The notes under the pieces: generated by a model
The model's input: the letters and a program-made list of their open reading frames with translations, nothing else
Database searches by the model: none
What the model was told of the DNA's origin: nothing
In this document: positions 53,930 to 62,882 of the stretch, piece after piece
Layout of the letters: the number at the start of each line of letters is the position of its first letter
How positions within the stretch are numbered: the first letter of the stretch is position 1
Position numbers and translations under genes: made by a program
Assembly: GCA_002762985.1 (NCBI GenBank)
Contig: PCXZ01000016.1
Span: 1 to 64,000 of the forward strand
DNA from: Candidatus Woesearchaeota archaeon CG10_big_fil_rev_8_21_14_0_10_44_13
GTDB taxonomy: Archaea; Nanobdellota; Nanobdellia; Woesearchaeales; UBA12501
Reading direction: 5' to 3'
Length of the DNA: 64,000 bases

Positions 53930-54244
53930 TAGATTTTATTTTTGGTTTTGAATTCTTTTAATTTGTATGTTTTATTTCCATACTTTTTGCACCATGACCC
54001 TCAACAGAAAATCTGCGGATTTTCTTAGTTGATTTGTTTCAAAATCAACAACAGAAACTTTTGGTTTTCTTAGTTGTTTATTGTATAAACAACAATCCAT
54101 TCGCCTCCACAGCACAACTGCCGGATACGGCTCATGGCCACACAACTTTGATCTGATTAACTGACTTGCCAAATGCTCCCCTGCCCAGCAACGCTGTAGG
54201 AAGGGGACGAGAGCAGTGGTTTCGTCCATTGACACCGACAGCTA

Positions 54245-54271
54245 GGACCATTTCGCTGCGCTCAATGGTCC
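54245..54271. repeat. Palindrome with GA-GCGCAGC-GA tip
   Basis: On the minus strand GGACCATT-GA-GCGCAGC-GA-AATGGTCC has perfect 8-bp arms. It sits between blocks C and D of repeat R2. Confidence 0.75.
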
Positions 54272-54289
54272 GAACTGAATGAATTATTC

Positions 54290-54321
54290 GGACCACTCCG
54301 AACGAAGTGAGGATGTGGTCC
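54290..54321. repeat. Palindrome with GA-ACGAAGT-GA tip
   Basis: GGACCAC-TCC-GA-ACGAAGT-GA-GGA-T-GTGGTCC. The inner 17 bases are the same as in the palindrome at 37152-37183 while the outer arms differ. Confidence 0.75.
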
Positions 54322-54524
54322 TTGCTGTTGCGTATCAAATGCGCGTAACCATTTGGGGCTGGAAACCTTGGTTTCCCCGCAAATATTGATGACTTAACTT
54401 TTTTATTAAACCTAGAAATAAAAAAATCTAAAACACCCAGCTATATCCACATATCCATCAATAGCTTTATAAATAAATATATACAAATACCCTATTAACC
54501 ATAAAAGACCAGTAAAAACCAGAG

Positions 54525-55634
54525 GTGAACATCATCCCTTTCAAGAAATATCAGAAAGAGATTTTCCTTGTTTCTTTTCTTGCAATCGCCATACTGTCTT
54601 TTCTTATAGTCAAGCCTTTCCTTGCAGCAGTCATCCTGGGCGCAGTGATCGCATATGTATTCTATCCCGTCTTCCTATGGGTCAAGAAAGGAATAAAAAA
54701 TCCCCAGATAAGCGCCGTCCTGACCCTCCTTATAATCACGCTCATCTTCACGCTGCCTCTGGTCTTCATATTGAATTCGATGATAGGCGAGATCTCAGAT
54801 TTCTACATAAAGACCGGCGAAAACATGCACGCAAAAGAGATCAAGGACATAAGCACTATTCTCACTGAGAAATGCATGGATGGCCATGACACGATCAGGT
54901 GCAGGGTAAACCAGCACATCGTAAGCCTGATCTCTGACGGGTATATGCAGGTAAGCTTCAGGGAATTCATATCCGATATCTACATGAAGCTGATAGGCTC
55001 TGCGCCTTCTCTCCTGCTCTCGATACCGGCGATGATATTATATGTGCTCATAGTGGTCTTTGTCATATTCTACCTTTTCCTTGACTGGGAGATGATACTG
55101 AAAGAGATAGATTTCGTGCTTCCGTTCAGGGAGGACATGAAAAAGGCATTTGCAAAGCAGATAAGGGATATAATCCATGCCACAATCTACGGCAATATAG
55201 TTGTAGTTATGATGCAGGGAGCGATAGCTGCAGTGGCTTTTTTTGTCTTCGACACGACCAAAGCGCCCATATTCTGGGGGGTCATCACCATGATAGCCGG
55301 ATTGGTGCCTTTTGTAGGGACAGCCCTTGTATGGCTGCCATTGGGCACTATGCAGGTCATAAACGGCGTCCTCCAGGGCTCTAACAGCATAATATGGAGA
55401 GGTGCAGGCATGATGCTTGTCGGGCTTTTCATAATATCTACCATAGACAATGTGATAAAGCCGAGGATGATAGGCAGAAGGGCGATGATACATCCCCTGC
55501 TCGTGCTCCTTGGGGTTCTCGGAGGGATAAATTTCTTCGGTTTCATAGGGTTCATATTAGGGCCGCTGATAATAGCCATACTTGTGACATTGGTAAGGCT
55601 GTATAAGAAGGAGAAAAATGAGATTATCAGTTAA
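54525..55634 (+). CDS. AI-2E family (PerM-like) permease
   Basis: The 369-aa protein has about eight membrane helices and the family's C-terminal signature LLVLLGVLGGINFFGFIGFI followed by GPLIIAILVTL. A soluble loop of ~80 aa after helix 3 is also typical. Family members export small molecules or ions; the substrate is unknown. The start is GTG within AGAGGTG, so the exact start is uncertain. The last 17 nt overlap the AMP phosphorylase gene. Confidence 0.85.
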   Translation: MNIIPFKKYQKEIFLVSFLAIAILSFLIVKPFLAAVILGAVIAYVFYPVFLWVKKGIKNPQISAVLTLLIITLIFTLPLVFILNSMIGEISDFYIKTGENMHAKEIKDISTILTEKCMDGHDTIRCRVNQHIVSLISDGYMQVSFREFISDIYMKLIGSAPSLLLSIPAMILYVLIVVFVIFYLFLDWEMILKEIDFVLPFREDMKKAFAKQIRDIIHATIYGNIVVVMMQGAIAAVAFFVFDTTKAPIFWGVITMIAGLVPFVGTALVWLPLGTMQVINGVLQGSNSIIWRGAGMMLVGLFIISTIDNVIKPRMIGRRAMIHPLLVLLGVLGGINFFGFIGFILGPLIIAILVTLVRLYKKEKNEIIS

Positions 55635-57111
55635 GGATATGGATGTTGCGACAGGCGGCCCGATGATCGCTGTCCTGAATGAGAAGGATGCCGTAAAGCT
55701 GGACCTGCACCTGCTTGACAGGATAAAGATAAGGAGAGGCAAAAGGGAAGCTGTCGTTGTTGTTGATTATGCAAAGTCAGAGAAGGCTGTTCCCAGGGGG
55801 GCGATAGGCCTTTTTGAGGAAGTTCTCGACAAGCTGAATGCAAGGAACAGGGATGAGGTGTCGATCCATTTCGAGGAGAAGCCGAAATCGCTCGGTTACA
55901 TAAAGAAGAAGCTTGACGGGAAAGAGCTGAATTATGACGAGATAAGGGCGATACTCAATGACGCGATCTGCAATAATCTCACAGAAGTCGAGCTCACTTA
56001 TTATGTTGCGGCAAACTATACGCGAGGGATGAGCCTGAAGGAGACTGTCGCATTGACAAGGGCGATGATAGACACAGGCGAGAAGCTTGACCTGAAGAGA
56101 AGGTATGTCGTAGACAAGCACTGCATAGGGGGCGTATGCGGGAACAGGACAACACCTGTTGTCGTTCCGATACTTGTTGCAGCAGGGCTGACTGTCCCGA
56201 AGACAAGCTCAAGGTCGATAACCAGTCCGGCAGGTACAGCAGACACCATGGAAGTCCTTACAGACGTCTCACTTTCAATGAAGCAGATAAAGAATGTTGT
56301 CAATAAGGTCGGAGGGTGCATGGTCTGGGGAGGAGCAGTCGATCTGGCTCCTGCAGACGACACGATAATCAACGTAGAGCATCCATTGAGCATAGATGCT
56401 GAAGGCCAATTGCTCTCTTCCATAATGGCGAAGAAAGGGTCTGTTTCAGCAACACACGTGATCATAGATATCCCTGTTGGCAGAGACGCAAAGATTGAGT
56501 CAAGGAAAGAGGCCATGCATCTTGGCAGGGAATTCCGGAAGATCGCGAAGTTCCTGAAGATGAAGATGGAAGTTGTGATAACAGACGGCTCACAGCCGAT
56601 AGGGAACGGGATGGGGCCTGCGCTTGAGGCCATCGATATAATCAAGGTCCTTAAGAATTCCCCCGATGCGCCGCAGGACCTCAGGAAAAAATCGCTCATG
56701 ATGGCAGGGGTTATATTTGAGATGACAGGCAAGGCCAGGAAAGGCCAGGGCAGGAAGATGGCCGAGGGGATAATCAATTCAGGGGAAGCATGCCATAAAT
56801 TCATGGAGATCATAAATGCCCAGGGAGCGAAGATAACAGATGAGAGGAAGATAAAGCTTGGCGAATACAAGTTCAATCTCAGGTCGAAAAGAAATGGAGT
56901 TGTGAAGCATATAAGCAACAAGGCGATGGCGAAGATCTCAAGGCTTGCAGGAAGCCCGAATGACAAGGGCGCAGGGATATACCTCTGGAAGAAGAAGTTC
57001 GACAAGGTGAAGAAAGGGGATGTGCTTTTCACGATCTATTCAGAGAGCAAGCAGAACCTGAAGTTTGCCGTCGAAGTGATGGGGCAGATAGACGGGTTTG
57101 TGGTTGGGTAG
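55618..57111 (+). CDS. AMP phosphorylase
   Basis: This splits AMP and related NMPs with phosphate to give ribose-1,5-bisphosphate, the first step of the archaeal AMP/RuBisCO pathway. The 497-aa protein has the archaeal N-terminal ~85-aa domain and then the thymidine-phosphorylase-like core with DKHCIGGVCGNRTTP and SSRSITSPAGTADTMEVL. The DDT[I/L]INVEH-like loop typical of AMPpase follows. RuBisCO and R15P isomerase genes are not in the window. Overlap with the permease gene implies co-transcription. Confidence 0.93.
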   Translation: MRLSVKDMDVATGGPMIAVLNEKDAVKLDLHLLDRIKIRRGKREAVVVVDYAKSEKAVPRGAIGLFEEVLDKLNARNRDEVSIHFEEKPKSLGYIKKKLDGKELNYDEIRAILNDAICNNLTEVELTYYVAANYTRGMSLKETVALTRAMIDTGEKLDLKRRYVVDKHCIGGVCGNRTTPVVVPILVAAGLTVPKTSSRSITSPAGTADTMEVLTDVSLSMKQIKNVVNKVGGCMVWGGAVDLAPADDTIINVEHPLSIDAEGQLLSSIMAKKGSVSATHVIIDIPVGRDAKIESRKEAMHLGREFRKIAKFLKMKMEVVITDGSQPIGNGMGPALEAIDIIKVLKNSPDAPQDLRKKSLMMAGVIFEMTGKARKGQGRKMAEGIINSGEACHKFMEIINAQGAKITDERKIKLGEYKFNLRSKRNGVVKHISNKAMAKISRLAGSPNDKGAGIYLWKKKFDKVKKGDVLFTIYSESKQNLKFAVEVMGQIDGFVVG

Positions 57112-57165
57112 GGAGTCTCTAACAGTAGCATTAATTTTATGAAATTGATTAATTTAATAATCAAA

Positions 57166-57320
57166 ACTCCCCAATCCATTCGCTTCCACAGCTGAACTTT
57201 CCGATATAGCTCATGCCCTCTTCTTCTTCCCGCTCAACCAATCTCTCAAATGTGCACCAGCCCAGCACAATGCAGGAGGGGGACGGGGGGCACCTTGGTG
57301 CCCCCGTAGATATTGTTGTT
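57166..57320 (+). repeat. tRNA-linked repeat family, copy R3 (short)
   Basis: It contains block A (AATCCATTCGCTTCCACAGC), block B (GCCCAGCACAATGCAGGAGG) and the terminal hairpin GGGCACC-TT-GGTGCCC with TAGATATTG, but lacks blocks C and D. No tRNA gene lies beside it; it follows the AMP phosphorylase gene by 55 bp. Confidence 0.62.
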
Positions 57321-57381
57321 TAGTTCACAAAAAATCCTCATTAAAAATTACACGCTTCACAACAAAAAACAGAACTCCATC

Positions 57382-57915
57382 CTAAAACCAGGAGATGACG
57401 CTCACAACAGCCTCAAGTATGCTCGTCTTCACAGAAGATGTGATCTTCTCGCCCTTATATTTTATCTCGCCGCTGTCAAGGGCATTGTTGAGCTCTTCTG
57501 CAGGGTCATCTGACTCCGAGATCCTCTTCATGGTGGATTCCCTTATCTCAAGCTGCATTGTTGGATCCTGCATCTCGCCAAGATTTATGCTGTCTACCTT
57601 CCCCCTCTTGGTCTTTATTGCGAGAAGAGTCCTGCTATTATCCATCCTTATCAGCGTGACATTCAGCCTCTCATTGCCGAAGACCCGTCTGAGGATAGCA
57701 GGCACTTTGTCAAGATTGGAATTGTACATATCTTTCATGCTGTCAAGGTCGCTGAGATATTGGTCCGTCTTCGTGGGATCATAGACCGCATATGTCGTAG
57801 GCATCTTCGCATAATCCAGGAGGAAGAATAGCGTTGCAAGGACGATGACTGCAAAAATTATATATACTGCATACCTCAATTTCAACCCAGGGTAGAGGTC
57901 AGCTTTTTCGTCCAT
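57382..57915 (-). CDS. Single-pass membrane protein, 177 aa
   Basis: A short charged N-terminus (MDEKADLYPGLKLR) is followed by a transmembrane helix (YAVYIIFAVIVLATLFFLLDY) and a ~140-aa domain outside. The latter half (TMQLEIRESTMKRISESDDP ... ALDSGEIKYKGEKITSSVKT) resembles a sterol-carrier-protein-2-like fold (pattern PDMTxxMSExTxxKIxxG...GKIKxxG), but only weakly. No partner gene is evident. Confidence 0.6.
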   Translation of the reverse strand: MDEKADLYPGLKLRYAVYIIFAVIVLATLFFLLDYAKMPTTYAVYDPTKTDQYLSDLDSMKDMYNSNLDKVPAILRRVFGNERLNVTLIRMDNSRTLLAIKTKRGKVDSINLGEMQDPTMQLEIRESTMKRISESDDPAEELNNALDSGEIKYKGEKITSSVKTSILEAVVSVISWF

Positions 57916-57984
57916 AAGGACGAAAATGGGCTGTTAATATATAAATTTAATGATTGAAAAGAGATTATGATAACAAGAAGGGTT

Positions 57985-58250
57985 ATGCGCCGCTAGTGGC
58001 GGAAGGGGATTTTTACCGAGAACGCCGCCATCACCGCGGCTCGACGGTCTGCTCACTGCGTTTGCAGCCCTACTCGGCAGCCCGGAGGGCCCAACCCCAG
58101 CCTCGCCGAGCGCGGTGGCGGCGTCCGTTTATCAAACACGCCGCCCTGGCGCAGATGCGACGGGGGTTGCCCCCTACTGGGTGTCGAGTAGGGCAAATCG
58201 AGCGAAGCGAGATTTGACCGTCTGCCGCCAATGGGGCGGCGTGCAAAAAA
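57985..58250. ncRNA. GC-rich island, probable structured RNA
   Basis: This ~260-bp stretch is far richer in GC than its neighbours and codes for nothing convincing. Nested stems are visible: ACGCCGCC (58022) with GGCGGCGT (58235), GACGGTC (58043) with GACCGTC (58216), GCCCTACTCG (58067) with CGAGTAGGGC (58185), and local GGCGGCGT..ACGCCGCC and GGGGG-TTG-CCCCC hairpins. I could not match it to SRP RNA, RNase P RNA or 5S rRNA. The strand is unknown. Confidence 0.55.
58194..58216. repeat. Palindrome with GA-GCGAAGC-GA tip
   Basis: CAAATC-GA-GCGAAGC-GA-GATTTG is a perfect example of the hairpin class, inserted in the GC-rich island. Confidence 0.75.
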
Positions 58251-58279
58251 GAATAATACCTAACTTAAAAATACAAAAA

Positions 58280-58576
58280 ATGAACTTCAATCAAAGAGTC
58301 TGGAAATTGACAAAAAGGGTCCCGAAAGGCAAGGTTTCCACATACAAAGAGATAGCCAGGAAACTAGGGACAAAGGCATACAGGGCAGTAGGCAATGCTC
58401 TCAACAAGAATCCCTATTCCCCTGAAGTGCCGTGCCACAGGGTCGTGAAGTCAGATGGTTGTGTTGGGGGGTTTGCGAGGGGAACAAGGAAGAAGGTTGA
58501 GATGCTGAAATCAGAGGGGATAAAGATAAAAAATAATAAGATAATTGATTTCAGAAAAAAATTATATAAGTTTTAA
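58280..58576 (+). CDS. ogt: O6-alkylguanine-DNA alkyltransferase, catalytic domain only
   Basis: The 98-aa protein has KGKVSTYKEIARKLG, YRAVGNALNKNP and the active site PCHRVV with Cys52, followed by GGFARG. This is the C-terminal half of MGMT/Ogt, without the usual N-terminal domain. It is either a minimal alkyltransferase or a DNA-binding relative that keeps the cysteine. The track ORF extends upstream into the GC-rich island; I use the internal ATG where homology begins. Confidence 0.88.
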   Translation: MNFNQRVWKLTKRVPKGKVSTYKEIARKLGTKAYRAVGNALNKNPYSPEVPCHRVVKSDGCVGGFARGTRKKVEMLKSEGIKIKNNKIIDFRKKLYKF

Positions 58577-58824
58577 TTTTTTACTTTTCCAAACATTTTA
58601 ATAAGAGCACATTTACAAATAAACCAATAACTCAGTCCAGCAACTAGATAAATTATGAAATCAATAAAAAAACTAGGATATTCCTTCTGTGTAAGATGAG
58701 GTATGATTGAAGTAAAAACCCAAAATGTTACTCCTGCCGCTATTCCCGCTAAAAAACTTATTGTAAAATCCTTGGTTATAATATCTGGGTTATACCTATT
58801 CAACTTATTTTTATTCGATGACAT
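58573..58824 (-). CDS. Small two-helix membrane protein
   Basis: The 83-aa protein has two hydrophobic segments (DFTISFLAGIAAGVTFWVF and FFIDFIIYLVAGLSYWFIC) and a basic N-terminus. It overlaps the convergent MGMT gene by 4 nt and starts 9 nt after the TFB stop codon, so it may be read from the TFB transcript. The function is unknown. Confidence 0.55.
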   Translation of the reverse strand: MSSNKNKLNRYNPDIITKDFTISFLAGIAAGVTFWVFTSIIPHLTQKEYPSFFIDFIIYLVAGLSYWFICKCALIKMFGKVKN

Positions 58825-58832
58825 AATCTTAT

Positions 58833-59762
58833 CTAATCCTTCTTCCTTTTCTTCGTCTTCTTGATCTCCTTCTCAAGCTTCAGCTTGTCAAGAAGCTCTT
58901 TGTACCTGTTCCTGATTGTGACCTCTGTGACCCCGGCGACATCAGCTACCTCTCTCTGCGTCCTCTTCTCGCCGTGTATCAATGCAGAGACATAAAGAGC
59001 AGCAGCAGCAATGCCTGTAGGCCCCCTGCCGGATGTCAATTCTGATTTCTGGGCCATCTCAAGTATCTCAATGGCCTTTGACTGCGTCTCAGCCGTAAGC
59101 TTCAATGAGGATGCGAATCTTGCGATATAATCTGCAGGATTGCTTGGCAATATAGAGATCCCAAGCTCCCTTGTTATGAACCTGTAAGTCCTTCCCACTT
59201 CCTTCTTCTCTATGCCAGAAGCATCGCTCAGCTCATCCAGTGTCCTCGGGACATCATGCCTTCTGCATGCTGCATATAATGAGCCTGCTACGACAGATTC
59301 CATAGACCTTCCCCTGACAAGGCCTCTCTGGACAGCCAAGGTGTATATCCTTGCTGCTTCCTCTTCCACTACTTTTGGCAATTTAAGATAAGAAGATACC
59401 CTCTTGAGCTCTGCAAGAGCGAGCTTAAGATTCCTTTCGATCGCTGTTGAGATCCTGTACTGCCATTTCCTGAGCCTGAAGAACTTGTTCTTGTCCTTGC
59501 CTTCAAGCTTGTAAAGATCAGCCTTCTGCCCGACTTCTGTGCCAAGGCCCATATCATACTGGGTATAGGTCATAGGGGCCCCTGTCCTTCTCTTGCTCTC
59601 CCCTTCGTCGCCGTTGAAATCCCTCCATTCCTGGTCGAAATCGATCATCTTCTCCTCGACGACCAGTCCGCAGTCTTTGCAGATCACTTCACCCTTCTCC
59701 CTATTGAAGAAAAGGTTTATGCTGCCGCATTCAGGGCATTTTTTCACGAATTCAGATGTCAT
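58833..59762 (-). CDS. tfb: Transcription initiation factor TFB
   Basis: The 309-aa protein has the TFIIB zinc ribbon (Cys9, Cys12, Cys28, Cys31), the B-reader/linker (EWRDFNGDEGESKRRTGAP) and two cyclin repeats, the second with ASSLKLTAETQSKAIEI. The C-terminal helix-turn-helix (TQREVADVAGVTEVTIRNRY) recognises BRE. It recruits RNA polymerase to TATA-bound TBP. GGTGG lies 5 nt before the ATG. Only one TFB is seen here. Confidence 0.97.
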   Translation of the reverse strand: MTSEFVKKCPECGSINLFFNREKGEVICKDCGLVVEEKMIDFDQEWRDFNGDEGESKRRTGAPMTYTQYDMGLGTEVGQKADLYKLEGKDKNKFFRLRKWQYRISTAIERNLKLALAELKRVSSYLKLPKVVEEEAARIYTLAVQRGLVRGRSMESVVAGSLYAACRRHDVPRTLDELSDASGIEKKEVGRTYRFITRELGISILPSNPADYIARFASSLKLTAETQSKAIEILEMAQKSELTSGRGPTGIAAAALYVSALIHGEKRTQREVADVAGVTEVTIRNRYKELLDKLKLEKEIKKTKKRKKD

Positions 59763-59951
59763 AGTACCACCGCTATTATCAGCTTAAAACGCCTTAATAA
59801 GGCCTTAAACCCCCCTTTTATAATCTATATATGATAGTTACAATAAATTTATAAATAAAAATAAGAGGATATATATAAAGCTTTCGTTTTTTGAAAAGCT
59901 TTATAAATGGGTTCTATCTGCTTTTGATAGAGGCTTATATATCAGTTTAAT

Positions 59952-60155
59952 ATGACACAAAAAAAGACAAGCGCACGAAAAGAGCCTATACCTAAGGAAT
60001 TATACGACGTTCTGGCATGTCCTATGTGCAAGTCAGATGTAAGGTATAACGAGGCAAAAACAGCCCTGATATGCGTCAAATGCGGCAATAGATACCCTAT
60101 CAAGGAAGGGATACCTGTGATGCTGCCGCCCGTCTGTTCTTCTGTCAATTCTTAG
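59952..60155 (+). CDS. Trm112-like zinc-ribbon protein
   Basis: The 67-aa protein has LYDVLACPMCKSDVRYNEAK followed by LICVKCGNRYPIKEGIPVML, the Trm112/UPF0434 pattern with four Cys. Trm112 proteins activate RNA and protein methyltransferases by stabilising them. No methyltransferase is adjacent; its partner could be the one at 28475, which is speculation. Confidence 0.85.
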   Translation: MTQKKTSARKEPIPKELYDVLACPMCKSDVRYNEAKTALICVKCGNRYPIKEGIPVMLPPVCSSVNS

Positions 60156-60218
60156 GTCTGCCAGGCATTACTGCCAGATATCTCTGTCGGATATCAGAAG
60201 CCATGGCCTGGTCATAGC

Positions 60219-62765
60219 TTAAAAATCATATCTCTTATAGAACAATCTCTTAGCTGCCTCTACACAGATAAGGTATACTGCCACAATGCCCGCTATGCTC
60301 AGGAGCACATAAGCTGGGAGCGGGACAAAACCGAAGAATTTTCCAAAGGGAGTGTAAGGCAATACCCACCCCAATGCAACGCACAATATGCTGCTTATGA
60401 TAAGGGACTTGCTTGCTGTGCTCTGGAAAAAAGGCATCTTCTTGGTCCTTATGACCTGGATCACCAATGTCTGCGTCGCCAATGATTCTATGAACCATCC
60501 TGTCTGGAATGCCCCTGCAGGAAGGTGGAACAGCCAGAACAACGCGAAAAAAGTCAGGAAATCGAATATCGAGCTCACAGGCCCGAGGAATATCATGAAT
60601 CTCTTTATGAACTTCATGTTCCATCTCTTGGGCTTTCTTATGAATTCATCATCCACATTGTCATTAGGGATGGTTATCTGCGAGAAATCATAGATGAAAT
60701 TATTCAGCAGTATCTGGGCAGGCAGCATCGGCAGGAAAGGAAGCACCAATATCGCCCCTGCTACGCTGAACATGTTGCCGAAATTCGAGCTCAGCCCCAT
60801 CATCACATATTTCATCGTATTGCCGAAAGTCTTTCTCCCCTCAAGTATCCCTTCTCCCAGGACTTTCAGGCTTTTTTGCGTCAGGACTATGTGCGCAGAT
60901 TCTTTTGCGACATCAACGCCGCTGTTCACAGATATGCCTATGTCCGCTGTCCTCATAGAGGGAGCATCGTTTATTCCGTCGCCCAAGAATCCGACAACGT
61001 GGCCGTTTGATTTCAGGGCATGTATGATCCTGTTCTTCTCATCAGGGGAGAATCTCGCGAAGATCGTCGTATTCTCGACCTTCACCTTGAGCGCGTCATC
61101 AGTGATATGCGAGATCTCATTCCCGAGGAGGATCCCCTTGATTGGTATCCTCAGGTCATCGCATATCTTCTTTGTTACAAGCTCATTGTCCCCCGTTATT
61201 ATCTTCACATCGACGCCTATGCTCTTAAGGTATTGGATCATCTCTCCTGCATCCTCTTTCGGCGGATCAAGGAAGGACATGAACCCGAGCATCATCATGT
61301 CCTTCTCATCATATTTTGTATATGATCTCTCGTGGGCGACTTCTTTCACAGCAACGCCCAGCACCCTGTAACCCTGCATGCTAAGATCATGGTAAAGTCT
61401 TGTTATCTCCTCTTTGGATTTTTGTGTGAGAGACACCTTCTTGCCCTTCAGCTTATAGTATCTGCAGGAGAGGAATATGCTCTCTGGCGCGCCTTTTGTG
61501 ATGAGATACCTCTTATTGGGCCTGCCTGCCTTTTCCACGACAACACTCATCTTCTTCCTTACGAAATCGAAAGGGATCTCGTCGATCTTCCTGTAGCCTT
61601 CTGCGCTTATGTGCTTGAATTCCATCACTGCTTCATCAAGGGGATTCTTTATCCCTGTCTGGTTTGAGCTGTTAAGGTAAGCGAAAGAGAGGACCTCTTC
61701 GGACTGCCTGCCCGAGATATCAGTGTATCTCACAAGCTTTATCCTGTCCTCTGTCAGGGTTCCCGTCTTATCAGTGCATAATATGTCCATGCTGCCGAAA
61801 TTGTTGATCGAAGAAAGTTTTTTTACGATGACCCCTTTCTTGGCCATGTTCATCGAGCCCTTGGCCATCGTTACGGACATTATCATGGGAAGGAGCTCTG
61901 GAGTCAACCCCACTGCGACAGCAAGGGCGAACATGAATGACTGCAGGACATTGTGCTTGACTATGGAATTGAAGAGGAATATGAAAAGGACGAGGAATAT
62001 TATCGCTTTCATTATCAGGCTGCCGAAGCTCGCTATCCCCCTGTCGAATTCTGTCTGTTCAGGGGCGGCAGAGAGCTTTGCAGCTATGCCCCCGAACTGG
62101 GTGTGCTTGCCTGTTTTTACCACAACTGCTGTAGCAGAGCCGCTTACTACGTTCGTCCCCATGAAGACGATGTTCCTCAGCTCGGTCACTGACATGTTTT
62201 CAGCGGCAATCCTTGCATTCGTCTTCTCGCTAGGGAAAGATTCGCCCGTAAGCGCAGACTGGTTGACGAAGAAATCCTTTTCAGAGATTATGCGCGCATC
62301 TGCAGGGACAAGGCTTCCTGCGCTCAGGAAGATGATATCTCCTTCGCAAAGCTCTGCATAGCCTATCTCTTTCTTGGCACCATCCCTCATCACATTGACC
62401 CTTGTCTTTACCCCTTCTTTCAGCTTTTCAGCTGCTTTGTGAGCAGTATGTTCCAGGAAGAAATCCATCATGACGCTGAGGATTATTATGACCCCTATTA
62501 TCGCGGCATCGACTATCTCATCAAAGAAAGCAGACACTATGGAAGCTATCAGGAGGATCAGGATAAGCGGGCTCTTGAAATGAGAGAGGAATTCGAGGAT
62601 TATGTGGAGTTCTTTTCTCTCTGCTATCTGGTTTTGGCCGTATAGGGAAAGCCTTCTCTCTGCTTCCCCTGTCGAAAGGCCCTGCAGGCTGCTGCCGAGC
62701 TCTTCCATTACCTCTTTTTCCTCAAGGCCTGCATAACCTGCCAGGCTCTTGTCCTTATATGGCAT
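60219..62765 (-). CDS. mgtA: Mg2+-importing P-type ATPase (MgtA-like)
   Basis: The 848-aa protein has a P-type layout: TGES actuator motif (NQSALTGESFPSEK), phosphorylation site DKTGTLT (Asp332), MITGDN-like IITGDNELVT and the hinge FLGDGINDAPSMRTADIGISV. The membrane motif VGLTPELLPMIMSVTMAKG is characteristic of the type IIIB magnesium transporters (MgtA/MgtB) rather than Ca2+ or proton pumps. It has ten predicted helices. Confidence 0.9.
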   Translation of the reverse strand: MPYKDKSLAGYAGLEEKEVMEELGSSLQGLSTGEAERRLSLYGQNQIAERKELHIILEFLSHFKSPLILILLIASIVSAFFDEIVDAAIIGVIIILSVMMDFFLEHTAHKAAEKLKEGVKTRVNVMRDGAKKEIGYAELCEGDIIFLSAGSLVPADARIISEKDFFVNQSALTGESFPSEKTNARIAAENMSVTELRNIVFMGTNVVSGSATAVVVKTGKHTQFGGIAAKLSAAPEQTEFDRGIASFGSLIMKAIIFLVLFIFLFNSIVKHNVLQSFMFALAVAVGLTPELLPMIMSVTMAKGSMNMAKKGVIVKKLSSINNFGSMDILCTDKTGTLTEDRIKLVRYTDISGRQSEEVLSFAYLNSSNQTGIKNPLDEAVMEFKHISAEGYRKIDEIPFDFVRKKMSVVVEKAGRPNKRYLITKGAPESIFLSCRYYKLKGKKVSLTQKSKEEITRLYHDLSMQGYRVLGVAVKEVAHERSYTKYDEKDMMMLGFMSFLDPPKEDAGEMIQYLKSIGVDVKIITGDNELVTKKICDDLRIPIKGILLGNEISHITDDALKVKVENTTIFARFSPDEKNRIIHALKSNGHVVGFLGDGINDAPSMRTADIGISVNSGVDVAKESAHIVLTQKSLKVLGEGILEGRKTFGNTMKYVMMGLSSNFGNMFSVAGAILVLPFLPMLPAQILLNNFIYDFSQITIPNDNVDDEFIRKPKRWNMKFIKRFMIFLGPVSSIFDFLTFFALFWLFHLPAGAFQTGWFIESLATQTLVIQVIRTKKMPFFQSTASKSLIISSILCVALGWVLPYTPFGKFFGFVPLPAYVLLSIAGIVAVYLICVEAAKRLFYKRYDF

Positions 62766-62882
62766 CTGAAGAAGTTTTAGCCATAAGAGTTTATATAGTT
62801 TGTGAAATGGATATGCGGCTTAATATGCACAATCGCTAAAAAAAGAATAATAAAAAATAATAAAAAAAATGAAAGAATCAAT

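Larger units (their letters stand above)
53983..54391 (+). repeat. tRNA-linked repeat family, copy R2
   Basis: It begins 54 nt after tRNA-Val with TTTTTGCACCATGACCCTCA. Block A (AATCCATTCGCCTCCACAGC), block B (GCCCAGCAACGCTGTAGGAA), block C (CCATTGACACCG) and block D (AAATGCGCGTAACCATTT) are all present, ending GGAAACC-TT-GGTTTCC and CCCCGCAAATATTGATG. Several palindromes are inserted between blocks. It is the most complete copy. The ORFs called on the minus strand here follow the repeat and are not supported. Confidence 0.72.

Noticed and set aside
57985-58250. Possible 5S, SRP or RNase P RNA
   Set aside because: I could not find the loop E region of 5S, the SRP helix-8 tetraloop context, or the RNase P P4 sequences, so it is left as an unknown structured RNA.
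58115-58279. N-terminal extension of the MGMT gene in the ORF track
   Set aside because: It runs through the GC-rich structured island, has no homology and precedes a good internal ATG where the family begins.
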